Assembly: GCA_030618315.1 (NCBI GenBank)
Contig: JAUXDO010000014.1
Coordinates: forward strand, 1-16,406
Direction of reading: 5' to 3'
Source of the DNA: Candidatus Peregrinibacteria bacterium
GTDB lineage: Bacteria; Patescibacteriota; Gracilibacteria; UM-FILTER-43-11
DNA: 16,406 nucleotides
Both the position numbers and the translations under genes were made by a program. The notes beneath the pieces are model-generated. The model was not told where the DNA came from and ran no database searches. It saw nothing but the letters and a program-made list of their open reading frames with translations. Of this stretch, positions 1 through 6,901 are shown one piece after another (positions within the stretch are counted from its first letter, which is position 1; each line of letters opens with the position of its first letter).

Positions 1-245
1 GACCGATTAAATATATTAACCATGCATTAATTCTCAATTTCCTGTTGTTTTTTACCCCCTCAGCATTGGAGAGAAGAATTTTATTGAGAAGGTAACAAGA
101 GCCACCCCATATTTGTAGCAAGATATCCATTTGAATTTTTGTTTGGAGGGCATTCTAGCATATTTTAAGTGAAAAGTCAATGGTCTATATCAAATCACTT
201 TTAAATTGATTTTTTCCTCTCCGTAATCTAAACTTTTTTTGCTGT
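1..245. other. Left-edge non-coding stretch
   Basis: I see no supportable gene in this AT-rich stretch on either strand. The longest peptide I could read by eye near position 160 on the minus strand is about 25 codons and has no Shine-Dalgarno sequence. A T-run (234-240) lies just before the tRNA. No promoter with acceptable spacing was found for the tRNA, so it may be transcribed from outside the window. Confidence 0.5.
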
Positions 246-330
246 GCCGGAGTGGCGGAACTGGTAGACGCGCACGACTCAAAATCGTGTTCCCTCGGGA
301 GTGAGAGTTCGAGTCTCTCCTCCGGCACCA
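246..330 (+). tRNA. tRNA-Leu (anticodon CAA)
   Basis: An 85-nt cloverleaf with a perfect 7-bp acceptor stem (GCCGGAG with CTCCGGC), discriminator A and an encoded CCA. The anticodon arm is CACGA-CTCAAAA-TCGTG, placing CAA at 34-36, so it reads UUG leucine codons. A long variable arm (around TTCCCTCGGGAGT) is the class II signature expected of Leu, and the T-loop TTCGAGT is normal. The gene stands alone, ahead of the DUF218 gene on the same strand, and no terminator separates them. Confidence 0.95.
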
Positions 331-415
331 CATTTTTAATGACCAACAACATAAACAACATGCAGATGGAAATTAATCAGCTAAATGAAAAATGAAAAAT
401 AATAAATGTAAATCA

Positions 416-461
416 GAAATCAGAAACCTTGCCTACCGGCAGGCAGGTCTGAAATCAGAAA
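416..461. repeat. Small palindrome between 11-bp direct repeats
   Basis: A short palindrome (TGCCT-accggc-AGGCA, 430-445) is flanked by two copies of GAAATCAGAAA at 416-426 and 451-461. The layout resembles a small insertion with a duplicated target. The right copy runs into the likely start codon of the downstream gene, so the apparent N-terminal extension of that gene is probably repeat sequence. A related GC-rich palindrome occurs near 8541-8557. Confidence 0.55.
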
Positions 462-1036
462 TGAACAAAGGTTTCATCACCGTAGGATTAGGACTGGCAT
501 TTGTTTTACTATTAAGTCTGCCATTCGCATCCAGCATAATCATTAAAGCCCAGACAGCTGATGCTATTTATGAGAATGTGGAAGATATTCCGCAAAAAGA
601 ACTAGCTCTTGTACTCGGTGCAGCAGCATATGGAGATAGGCTATCAGATGCTCTGCAGGATCGCGTAGACACCGCAATTGAGCTTTATGAAGCAGAAAAA
701 GTGAGTATTTTGGTAATGAGCGGTGCAGAAAATGAAACAAAAGCGATGAGAAATTACGCTGTTAATCAGGGTATTAATAAAAATAACATTGTGGAGGATT
801 CATCCGGATTAAACACTCTCGCATCAATAACAAATATAAGTGAATTAGATAGATCTGTAATTATCGTCACTCAAAAGTATCACCTACCACGAGCCCTTTT
901 TATTGCCAGCCAAATGGATATCGATGCCGTTGGTATGATAGCTGATAAACGGGAATACGCTAAGATTTTTGAATTTAAACAAAGAGAATTAATAGCTACT
1001 ACAAAGGCAATATTGGATATATTTGTGTTTGAGTAG
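461..1036 (+). CDS. SanA/YdcF-like DUF218 membrane-anchored protein
   Basis: This belongs to the DUF218 (YdcF/SanA/ElyC) superfamily. Relatives sit at the bacterial envelope and affect barrier function or lipid-carrier metabolism, but the chemistry is not settled. From ATG 461 the protein has 191 residues: a signal anchor (5-28), then the DUF218 fold with LALVLGAA (48-55), VSILVMSGAEN (81-91) and VIIVTQKYHLPRA (133-145). The C-terminal RELIATTKAILD stretch resembles SanA. The frame stays open upstream to an ATG at 392, but those 23 extra codons lie in repeat DNA, so I prefer 461, where the hydrophobic anchor follows at once. No Shine-Dalgarno is visible. A large palindrome begins 3 bp after the stop and may end the transcript. 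Confidence 0.85.
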   Translation: MNKGFITVGLGLAFVLLLSLPFASSIIIKAQTADAIYENVEDIPQKELALVLGAAAYGDRLSDALQDRVDTAIELYEAEKVSILVMSGAENETKAMRNYAVNQGINKNNIVEDSSGLNTLASITNISELDRSVIIVTQKYHLPRALFIASQMDIDAVGMIADKREYAKIFEFKQRELIATTKAILDIFVFE

Positions 1037-1039
1037 ATT

Positions 1040-1190
1040 AAAAGGGATTCCTCGACTCCGTAAACTTCGCTCGGAATGACGGCAATTCACTAGGAGGGAG
1101 GGCGGATTTTCTCGTAGAGAAAATCCGCCCTCCCTACCCCCTTGGCAACCGTCATTCCGACTAAGCGGAGCACATGGAGGAATCCCTTTT
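1040..1190. repeat. 151-bp nested palindromic element
   Basis: Three sets of perfect arms are nested: outer AAAAGGGATTCCTC (1040-1053) with its complement at 1177-1190; middle TCGGAATGACGG (1071-1082) with 1149-1160; and inner 19-bp arms 1095-1113 and 1117-1135 around the 3-nt loop GTA. The whole can fold into one long hairpin. It contains no ORF. It lies 3 bp after the DUF218 stop and 40 bp before the next promoter. This is the build of a MITE/REP-like palindrome or a complex terminator. Confidence 0.85.
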
Positions 1191-1230
1191 GGATTATTTG
1201 CACTTGGGAATAGAGTTCAGGTTTTTACAC

Positions 1231-1259
1231 TTGACTTCTCTTATTTAATATGGTATAAT
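1231..1259 (+). promoter_or_regulatory. Sigma70-type extended -10 promoter
   Basis: TTGACT (1231-1236), a 17-bp spacer and TATAAT (1254-1259), with TGG directly before the -10 (extended -10). The predicted start near 1266 gives a leader of about 30 nt to the ATG at 1298. This is one of the best promoter matches in the window. Confidence 0.85.
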
Positions 1260-1297
1260 TAAACTCTAAATAATTAATTTTTAACTTAAATAATAAT

Positions 1298-2512
1298 ATG
1301 GCTTCAAAAAGAGACCACAATTATAATGAAATTTCTGACATGGAAGGGGCTACAACTCCTGATATTGGTAGTTTAGCAAATTTGATTCCTACTAATTTAA
1401 AGGAGCAAATCGCAAGAAAAAATAAAACTGATACTCCTCAGAAACAGGAAGAGACAGTTGAGAATGTCAGAGGACATCTTAGACCTGTAACAGATATACC
1501 TGAGCCTAATCCTGATACAGGAGCCGGTGGGGATCAACCTGCTAAGGCAGTAGCTACAGTAGATGAACAAGCTCAGGAGCCCGCGAAAGAAACTGAAGAG
1601 TTATCTTTTGAAACAGCAATGGAAAGCGCAAAAACTGTTGATGATAAAAAATTATTGGAAGAAATGTCAAAACAATACTCTGGGAAAAAGCTAATTGTCC
1701 GAAAGCCTGTTCAGGGTGTTGGATGGGAAGCTCAGCCTAGAAAAGAAGATGAAGGACCACTTACAGTAGAGCAATCTCAGCAATTATGTAACGAACTAAA
1801 TGCAAGTTTAAAAAGACTAACACCAGCAAAGCCCGAAGCAGAGCCCAGCTCAGTAGAAGAACTAGCTAGTTTGATAGCAGTTATTGAGGACATTGGTAAT
1901 CCAGAAAAACTAAAAGCATTTGCAGAAAAATGTGCACAAACATCATCACCACTATTGCATGGCGGAGCAACCGAAAGAGGATTTTGGGTCAAACCAATAA
2001 AGGGATCTGAAATCAGTAAAAAATTAGTTGATGCTATTAATAAAAGGAGTTCTGAATTAGTAGTTGAAGGATTTTTAAATGACATTGAAGAAGCAACAGA
2101 TTCACACCGATTAGAAACATTAGCTTTCAGCATGCATAAGCGTAAACTTATTACAAAGACACCTGCTGGACGAGACTGGAAAGTTGAAGCGATCGAAGGA
2201 GTTGAAGGAAGTAAAAAATTAGTAAAAGCAATCATCAAAAGGAGAGGTGAACTATTTACATTTAAAGATCAGATGGAAGCAATTGAAGGCAAGCAAAATG
2301 GACCAGAACTAGAAAAAACAGCTCAGAAACTTCATTATGCTGGATACGTTATTAAAACAGGAATAGGAAAAGCTTTTAAAGTTGTAGCTGGAAAAAAATA
2401 CGGAGGCAAGGAACTTGCTGAAGCTATTATGGCAAAGAAAGGAACATTCATAGACCAAGGATTAAAAACTCCCATGGGAGAAATGTTAGCAGAACACATT
2501 GGTAAAAAATAA
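1298..2512 (+). CDS. Hypothetical protein with four ~65-residue repeats
   Basis: I do not recognise a family. The 404-residue protein has no signal peptide or membrane segment, so it is probably cytoplasmic. Residues 1-100 are polar and low in complexity (rich in E, P, T, A). The rest reads as four diverged tandem units: about 104-175, 187-256, 257-321 and 322-386. The later units share a helix beginning near I-EDI/IEEA, a basic strand-like K-x-(F/W)-x-V segment, then a G-(S)-KKLV-x-AI-x-KR helix (for example ISKKLVDAINKR, GSKKLVKAIIKR, GKELAEAIMAKK). A short tail follows. Small basic alpha/beta units in tandem would suit binding to nucleic acid or protein, but that is a guess. It has its own strong promoter and a strong terminator, so it is a single-gene unit. 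No Shine-Dalgarno precedes the ATG. Confidence 0.85.
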   Translation: MASKRDHNYNEISDMEGATTPDIGSLANLIPTNLKEQIARKNKTDTPQKQEETVENVRGHLRPVTDIPEPNPDTGAGGDQPAKAVATVDEQAQEPAKETEELSFETAMESAKTVDDKKLLEEMSKQYSGKKLIVRKPVQGVGWEAQPRKEDEGPLTVEQSQQLCNELNASLKRLTPAKPEAEPSSVEELASLIAVIEDIGNPEKLKAFAEKCAQTSSPLLHGGATERGFWVKPIKGSEISKKLVDAINKRSSELVVEGFLNDIEEATDSHRLETLAFSMHKRKLITKTPAGRDWKVEAIEGVEGSKKLVKAIIKRRGELFTFKDQMEAIEGKQNGPELEKTAQKLHYAGYVIKTGIGKAFKVVAGKKYGGKELAEAIMAKKGTFIDQGLKTPMGEMLAEHIGKK

Positions 2513-2521
2513 TTACAAATT

Positions 2522-2560
2522 AAAAAACCCGCCTCGATGTACATCGGAGCGGGTTTTTTT
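2522..2560. terminator. Bidirectional rho-independent terminator
   Basis: A hairpin with CCCGC/GCGGG at its base and an inner CGATGT/ACATCG stem is flanked by A6 on the left and T7 on the right. It therefore works in both directions, between the convergent repeat-protein gene and thrS. Confidence 0.9.
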
Positions 2561-2570
2561 GTACATAAAA

Positions 2571-4310
2571 TTATAAATTCCTCTCCATGACCTCCTTTTG
2601 AATCATTTCAACAAACTTATCAACTTTCATTTCCTTTTGATCTTTGGTCTTATAATCACGAACTGTTACAGATTTTCCTTTCACTTCATTATCCCCCATC
2701 ACAAGCATGTAAGGAATTCTCTGCTTCTCGGATTCGCGAATACGTTTACCAAGAGTTTCACTCGCATCAATAAATTCAACACGAATTCCAATGTCAAAAA
2801 ATTTCTGCTTAAGATCCATTGCATATTTCTCATGAACATCCGCAACAGGAATAAGTACCACCTGCACAGGGGCTAGCCATGATGGAAAAGCGCCCGCAAA
2901 GTGTTCGGTTAATATTCCGATAAATCTTTCAATGGAGCCAAGCACTGTTCGGTGAATCATAACAGGACGTTCTTTTTCACCTTTTTCATTTATATATTCC
3001 ATTTCAAAACGTTCAGGCATGGAAAAGTCCAATTGGCAAGTGCCACATTGCCATGTACGTCCGATACAATCTTTTAAATGAAAATCAAACTTAGGACCAT
3101 AAAACGCTCCATCACCCTCGTTGATCGTGTAATCCATTTTAATCTCTTTTACAACTTCATTCATAATTTTTTCCGCATTATCCCACATCTTCAAATCACC
3201 AACATATTTTTCCGGCCTGGTGGAAAGTTCTACGCGATATTCAAAACCAAATTTGGAATATACCTCAGTAAATAATTCCAATACTTTCTTTAATTCATCT
3301 TTTACCTGAGCTTTTGTGCAGAAAATATGAGCGTCGTCTTGTGTAAATGACCTTACCCGGAATAAGCCATGCAAAACACCGGACAGTTCATTCCGATGTA
3401 CCAGACCAAGCTCACCCCATCGCAATGGAAATTCGCGATATGAGTGCATGCTGTTTTTATAAATCAAAATACCTCCCGGGCAATTCATTGGCTTAATAGC
3501 ATAATCTTCCTCATCAATTTTTGTAAAATACATATTCTCCTTATAATTATCCCAATGACCGGACTGATGCCATAATTCCTCACGTAAAATAATCGGAGTG
3601 TTGACTTCTTGATAACCGTATTTTTTCTGGATGTCTCTCCAGTAGCTAACAAGATTTTCCCGCAAGATCATTCCTTTAGGATGCCAAAAAGGGAAACCAA
3701 CACCTTCTTCATGAAAACTATAAAGATCTAACTCCTTTCCAAGTTTTCTATGGTCACGTTTTTCTGCTTCTTTCATCATTCTAAGATACTCATCCAGATC
3801 TTCCTTTGTATCGAAAGCAAGTGCGTAAATGCGCTGAAGCATTGGACGTTTTTCGTCACCACGCCAGTATGCACCGGCAATTTTATGGAGTTTAAATGTA
3901 CCGATTTGGAGATTTCCTGTCATATCAACATGAGGCCCCTTACATAAATCAACAAAAGGACCATTTTTATAAAAACTAACCTCTTTTGTACCATCTTTTT
4001 TCAAATCTGAGACTAATTCAACTTTATAACTCTGTTTAGTTGCCTTAAGAAACTTAATAGCTTTATCAACCGGTTCAGTATAAGATTCAAACTTTTGATT
4101 TTGTTTGATGATGTGTTTCATCTTCTTTTCGATGATAGGCAAATCCTCCGGAATTAAAGTTCTTGGCAAATCAAAATCATAATAAAAACCTGTATCTATA
4201 TCCGGACCGATAGCTAAATTGGCCTCAGGAAACATTTCAAGCACAGCCTGAGCCATAACATGAGACAAGCTATGACGCTTTGTTTCAATTGGAAATTCTT
4301 TTTTTGACAT
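2571..4310 (-). CDS. thrS: Threonyl-tRNA synthetase lacking the TGS domain
   Basis: Class II synthetase that charges tRNA-Thr with threonine in the cytoplasm. Domains in order: editing (SAD) domain at about 10-180 with HSLSH (H13, H17) and CKGPH (C123, H127), both editing zinc/catalytic motifs kept; catalytic core at about 200-480 with the zinc ligands C277, H328 and H453, motif 2 around HRNELSG (305-311) and motif 3 around GSIERFIG (458-465); and the anticodon-binding domain at 483-575. At 579 residues it is about 60 shorter than the usual form, because the N-terminal TGS domain is absent: the protein starts directly at the editing domain. No upstream coding for TGS is visible; the 200 bp before the start are repeats. 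It is monocistronic and ends at the shared terminator. Confidence 0.98.
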   Translation of the reverse strand: MSKKEFPIETKRHSLSHVMAQAVLEMFPEANLAIGPDIDTGFYYDFDLPRTLIPEDLPIIEKKMKHIIKQNQKFESYTEPVDKAIKFLKATKQSYKVELVSDLKKDGTKEVSFYKNGPFVDLCKGPHVDMTGNLQIGTFKLHKIAGAYWRGDEKRPMLQRIYALAFDTKEDLDEYLRMMKEAEKRDHRKLGKELDLYSFHEEGVGFPFWHPKGMILRENLVSYWRDIQKKYGYQEVNTPIILREELWHQSGHWDNYKENMYFTKIDEEDYAIKPMNCPGGILIYKNSMHSYREFPLRWGELGLVHRNELSGVLHGLFRVRSFTQDDAHIFCTKAQVKDELKKVLELFTEVYSKFGFEYRVELSTRPEKYVGDLKMWDNAEKIMNEVVKEIKMDYTINEGDGAFYGPKFDFHLKDCIGRTWQCGTCQLDFSMPERFEMEYINEKGEKERPVMIHRTVLGSIERFIGILTEHFAGAFPSWLAPVQVVLIPVADVHEKYAMDLKQKFFDIGIRVEFIDASETLGKRIRESEKQRIPYMLVMGDNEVKGKSVTVRDYKTKDQKEMKVDKFVEMIQKEVMERNL

Positions 4311-4377
4311 TATATTAGATTAACGATTAACGAGCCTATTATATCTTAAATCGCAAATCGTACAACGTAAATCGCAT

Positions 4378-4451
4378 GCGGTTAGCGGTTAGCAACTAGC
4401 GGATAGCGACTAGCCATATAAGCTAACCGCTATTCGCTAACCGCTAACCGC
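4378..4451. repeat. Imperfect palindrome of TTAGCGG units
   Basis: Perfect 16-bp arms GCGGTTAGCGGTTAGC (4378-4393) and its complement (4436-4451) enclose a second, imperfect pair of the same AGCGgaTAGC type. Degenerate AAATCGC copies continue towards thrS (4321-4377). It lies between the divergent thrS and small membrane protein genes and belongs to the same repeat family as 6413-6500 and 10197-10290. Confidence 0.8.
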
Positions 4452-4512
4452 TATTTAAATTTTCAAATTTCAATCAATTATGTTAGGATATTCACCGAAA
4501 TAACCAACAAAA

Positions 4513-4782
4513 ATGACTCTTGCAATAATAATCTATTTTTTAATCCTAATTATATTTTTAATAATTAGCGGACTAATAGTCCGGCATTCGATTAAATTCG
4601 GTTATTTAAGTGCTCGATTTAAAACTGTAGTGACTTCTTTTGGGGCAATTGCATTAATAATTATCATTTTTTCAATTTTCTTGATGTTTCAGGGTGGCGA
4701 ACCATCCAGTAGCACATATTACGAACCATATTCTCAACCAAGCACGCCAAGCATTCCTTCATCTGGCGATTTAAACTTCTAA
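4513..4782 (+). CDS. Small two-helix membrane protein, Pro/Ser-rich tail
   Basis: Unrecognised 89-residue protein. Two hydrophobic helices (about 3-23 and 40-59) are joined by a short basic loop (RHSIKFGYLSARFK). A polar tail rich in S, P, Y and G follows (60-89). The layout suggests an inner-membrane protein with a flexible C-terminus. The ATG at 4513 follows an A-rich stretch without a clear Shine-Dalgarno. The next gene starts 57 bp downstream on the same strand, so it may be co-transcribed with the glycosyltransferase. Function unknown. Confidence 0.75.
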   Translation: MTLAIIIYFLILIIFLIISGLIVRHSIKFGYLSARFKTVVTSFGAIALIIIIFSIFLMFQGGEPSSSTYYEPYSQPSTPSIPSSGDLNF

Positions 4783-4839
4783 TAAAAAAATAAAATTGGA
4801 CATAGTCCTTACTTCTTATTCCTTAGTCCTTATTTAATT

Positions 4840-6411
4840 GTGAAAAGATTATGGGAAATACTACCGGGATTATCAGTATGGCTAACATTAACTTTGCCGA
4901 TTGCACTGTCATTTTTTATTCCTAACGTTGTGGCAATCTTCATTCTTTTTTATGCTGTGATCTGGCTTATAAGGTCGTGGGGCTTCTCTTACTTTTTAAT
5001 AAAAGGATATTTTACAGCTAAAAGACATATGACCATTGACTGGAGAAAATATCTGACAATCTTTCATCATACCGATTTTCCATCAATTCAAAAAAGATCA
5101 CTGCCGGAAGCTCAGGGAATTTTGCACAAACTTCATTCTCAATATCAAAAAATGTCTCTTGATTACAGAAAAACCGGTGATGATATTTATCATTTGGTTG
5201 TTGTACCGACTTATAAAGAAGACATTGAGATTCTTCGTCATTCTTTTCAGTCCATTGCAGACGCCAATTACGATTTAAAGAAAATAATGGTGGTATTAGC
5301 CACAGAAGAAAGAGATCATGAACGTGGGACTAAGAACGCTGAAATACTAAAAAACGAATTCGGTCATATTTTTGGTCACATGTGGGCAGTTGAACATCCT
5401 GCAGACCTGGAGAATGAAGTAATTGGAAAAGGTTCAAATATATATTTCGCTGGAAAAGAGGTTTCAAAAAAAATTATCGAACTGGGAATTAAGCCTGAAA
5501 ATGTTGTAGTTACAACAATAGATGCTGATAACATTATTCATCCTGATTATCTTCCATGCCTTACTCTTCATTACATTGCAACACCGCAAAGAAAAAACAG
5601 GAGTTATCAATCCCTACCGCTTTTCTTTAACAATATCTGGAACGTACCTATTTTTATCAGAATCGTAGCTCTGGGTAGTTCATTCTGGCATATAATCCAG
5701 TCAGGCAGAGCGGATAGGCTCCGTAACTTTGCCGCACACAGCCAGCCACTTGAAGCACTTATTGAAATGGATTTCTGGTCCAGAACGAGCATTGTGGAAG
5801 ATGGTCATCAATTCTGGCGTTCATTTTTCCACTACAAAGGTAATCACAAAGTGATTCCCCTTTTTATGCCTATTTATCAAGACGCGGTTCAGTCGGAAAC
5901 ATATTGGGAAACACTTAAAGACCAATATTTACAATTAAGACGCTGGGCATGGGGATCAACGGATATTGCATATGTGGCTACAAACTTCTGGAAAATGAGA
6001 CGCGTAGTGCCATTCTGGAGAACTCTCCGTAGACTTTGGATATTAGCTGAAGGACATTACATGTGGGCAACCGCACCTTTAATTCTTATGATGGCATCAC
6101 CTATTCCAAGAGTATTAAATGAATCATTCAGTCAGTCAGTTACATCTTATAATCTGGGAATGGTTTTTTATGTATTTTTTAAACTGGCACTTATTGGAAT
6201 AATTACCTCAATGCTCCTTTCGATGATAATGCTTCCAAAACATCCAAATGGATGGAAAGGTAGACTTGGCTCAGTCGTCATGTGGGTATTTCTTCCAATA
6301 ATTACAATCTTCTTTGGCGCCATTCCAGCTATTGATGCACAAACACGGTTAATGTTAGGAAAAAGACTTGAGTTTAATGTGACTAAAAAAGTGAGGAAGG
6401 CGGTGCCTTGA
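4840..6411 (+). CDS. Membrane-embedded family 2 glycosyltransferase
   Basis: A processive-type GT2 enzyme (GT-A fold, cellulose/hyaluronan synthase-like layout) expected to transfer sugar from a nucleotide donor at the inner membrane. Two N-terminal membrane helices lie at about 11-48. The GT domain holds VVVPTYKED (120-128), the metal-binding DAD (228-230), the catalytic-base ED (320-321) and QLRRW (365-369), the acceptor-site motif of processive GT2 enzymes. Three or four C-terminal helices lie at about 405-423, 437-463 and 478-500. All key residues are present, so I expect activity; donor and product cannot be read. It begins with GTG at 4840, the first in-frame start before the first membrane helix. 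The TGA stop abuts an AGCGATT palindrome. Neighbouring envelope genes support a role in surface polysaccharide or glycolipid. Confidence 0.9.
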   Translation: MKRLWEILPGLSVWLTLTLPIALSFFIPNVVAIFILFYAVIWLIRSWGFSYFLIKGYFTAKRHMTIDWRKYLTIFHHTDFPSIQKRSLPEAQGILHKLHSQYQKMSLDYRKTGDDIYHLVVVPTYKEDIEILRHSFQSIADANYDLKKIMVVLATEERDHERGTKNAEILKNEFGHIFGHMWAVEHPADLENEVIGKGSNIYFAGKEVSKKIIELGIKPENVVVTTIDADNIIHPDYLPCLTLHYIATPQRKNRSYQSLPLFFNNIWNVPIFIRIVALGSSFWHIIQSGRADRLRNFAAHSQPLEALIEMDFWSRTSIVEDGHQFWRSFFHYKGNHKVIPLFMPIYQDAVQSETYWETLKDQYLQLRRWAWGSTDIAYVATNFWKMRRVVPFWRTLRRLWILAEGHYMWATAPLILMMASPIPRVLNESFSQSVTSYNLGMVFYVFFKLALIGIITSMLLSMIMLPKHPNGWKGRLGSVVMWVFLPIITIFFGAIPAIDAQTRLMLGKRLEFNVTKKVRKAVP

Positions 6412-6412
6412 A

Positions 6413-6500
6413 GATTAGCGATTGAAGATTAGCGAATAGCGATCTGCGATTTTTATAGGCAAATCTTAAATCTTAAATCGCTAATCTGGAATCGCTAATC
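6413..6500. repeat. AGCGATT palindrome after the GT2 gene
   Basis: 22-bp arms (6413-6434 and 6479-6500, 20 of 22 matching) surround further AAATCTT copies. The right arm, reverse-complemented, is identical over 22 bp to 10197-10218 behind elp3. It begins directly after the GT2 stop and ends just before a promoter. It probably folds in the RNA and may act as a 3' end barrier, though it has no T-tract. Confidence 0.85.
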
Positions 6501-6514
6501 AAAAAGATGTCTCG

Positions 6515-6543
6515 TTGTCTCATTATAATGTTAATGATATAAT
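6515..6543 (+). promoter_or_regulatory. Promoter of the pdxS remnant / transferase unit
   Basis: TTGTCT (6515-6520), 17-bp spacer and TATAAT (6538-6543). The predicted start near 6550 is only 2-4 nt before the ATG at 6553, so the transcript would be nearly leaderless. The same promoter can serve the downstream transferase gene. Confidence 0.75.
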
Positions 6544-6552
6544 TTCCGCACT

Positions 6553-6795
6553 ATGAAAAAGAACACTCCCACACTAAAAAAGGGTCTCGCACAAATGCTC
6601 AAAGGCGGAGTTATTATGGATGTAGTTAATGCGGAGCAGGCTAGAATTGCGGAAGATGCTGGTGCAGTTGTAGAATCAGTAACACACTTTAATAACCCTG
6701 AAAAACTAGCCCAAATTTCCGAAAACCTCGGCGAAGCAATGGTTGGAATTGAGATTGATGTTTTGGAAGTTAAGTTAGCAGATCGCGGTTGGTAA
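6553..6795 (+). pseudogene. pdxS: Internally deleted PdxS (PLP synthase lyase subunit)
   Basis: PdxS makes pyridoxal 5'-phosphate from ribose 5-phosphate, glyceraldehyde 3-phosphate and ammonia, and is normally about 290 residues. Here only 80 remain. Residues 1-39 match the family N-terminus (KKGLAQMLKGGVIMDV, NAEQARIAEDAGAV) and keep the Asp of VIMDV (D23). Residues 40-80 match the extreme C-terminus (a THF-N-PEKLAQIS-NLGEAM-GI pattern ending in ERGW-like DRGW). The middle of the TIM barrel, about 210 residues with both catalytic lysines, is gone, yet the reading frame, natural start and natural stop survive. No pdxT is nearby. It cannot be an active lyase. It is either a young in-frame deletion remnant or a retained micro-protein; an assembly join is also possible. 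Confidence 0.85.
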
Positions 6796-6796
6796 C

Positions 6797-6897
6797 TTTC
6801 AATAGTGGCTCCGCTTACGCGTGGCTCAAATAGTGGCTCCAATAGTGGACCACAATATGAGCAACAATATGAGCCACAACTTGAGCCACAATTGAAA
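6797..6897. repeat. GTGGCTC-repeat hairpin
   Basis: About four units like AATAGTGGCTCC on the left and four like GAGCCACAATAT on the right are mutually complementary. The outer arms are TTTCAAT (6797-6803) and ATTGAAA (6891-6897). The stretch fills the gap between the pdxS remnant and the transferase gene and contains no ORF. It can fold into a roughly 100-nt imperfect hairpin ending 4 bp before the next ATG, so it could affect that gene's translation. Confidence 0.75.
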
Positions 6898-6901
6898 TTA
6901 T

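Noticed and set aside
392..460. Longer N-terminus for the DUF218 protein
   Set aside because: The extra 23 codons are encoded by direct repeats and a palindrome; the signal anchor follows directly after ATG 461.
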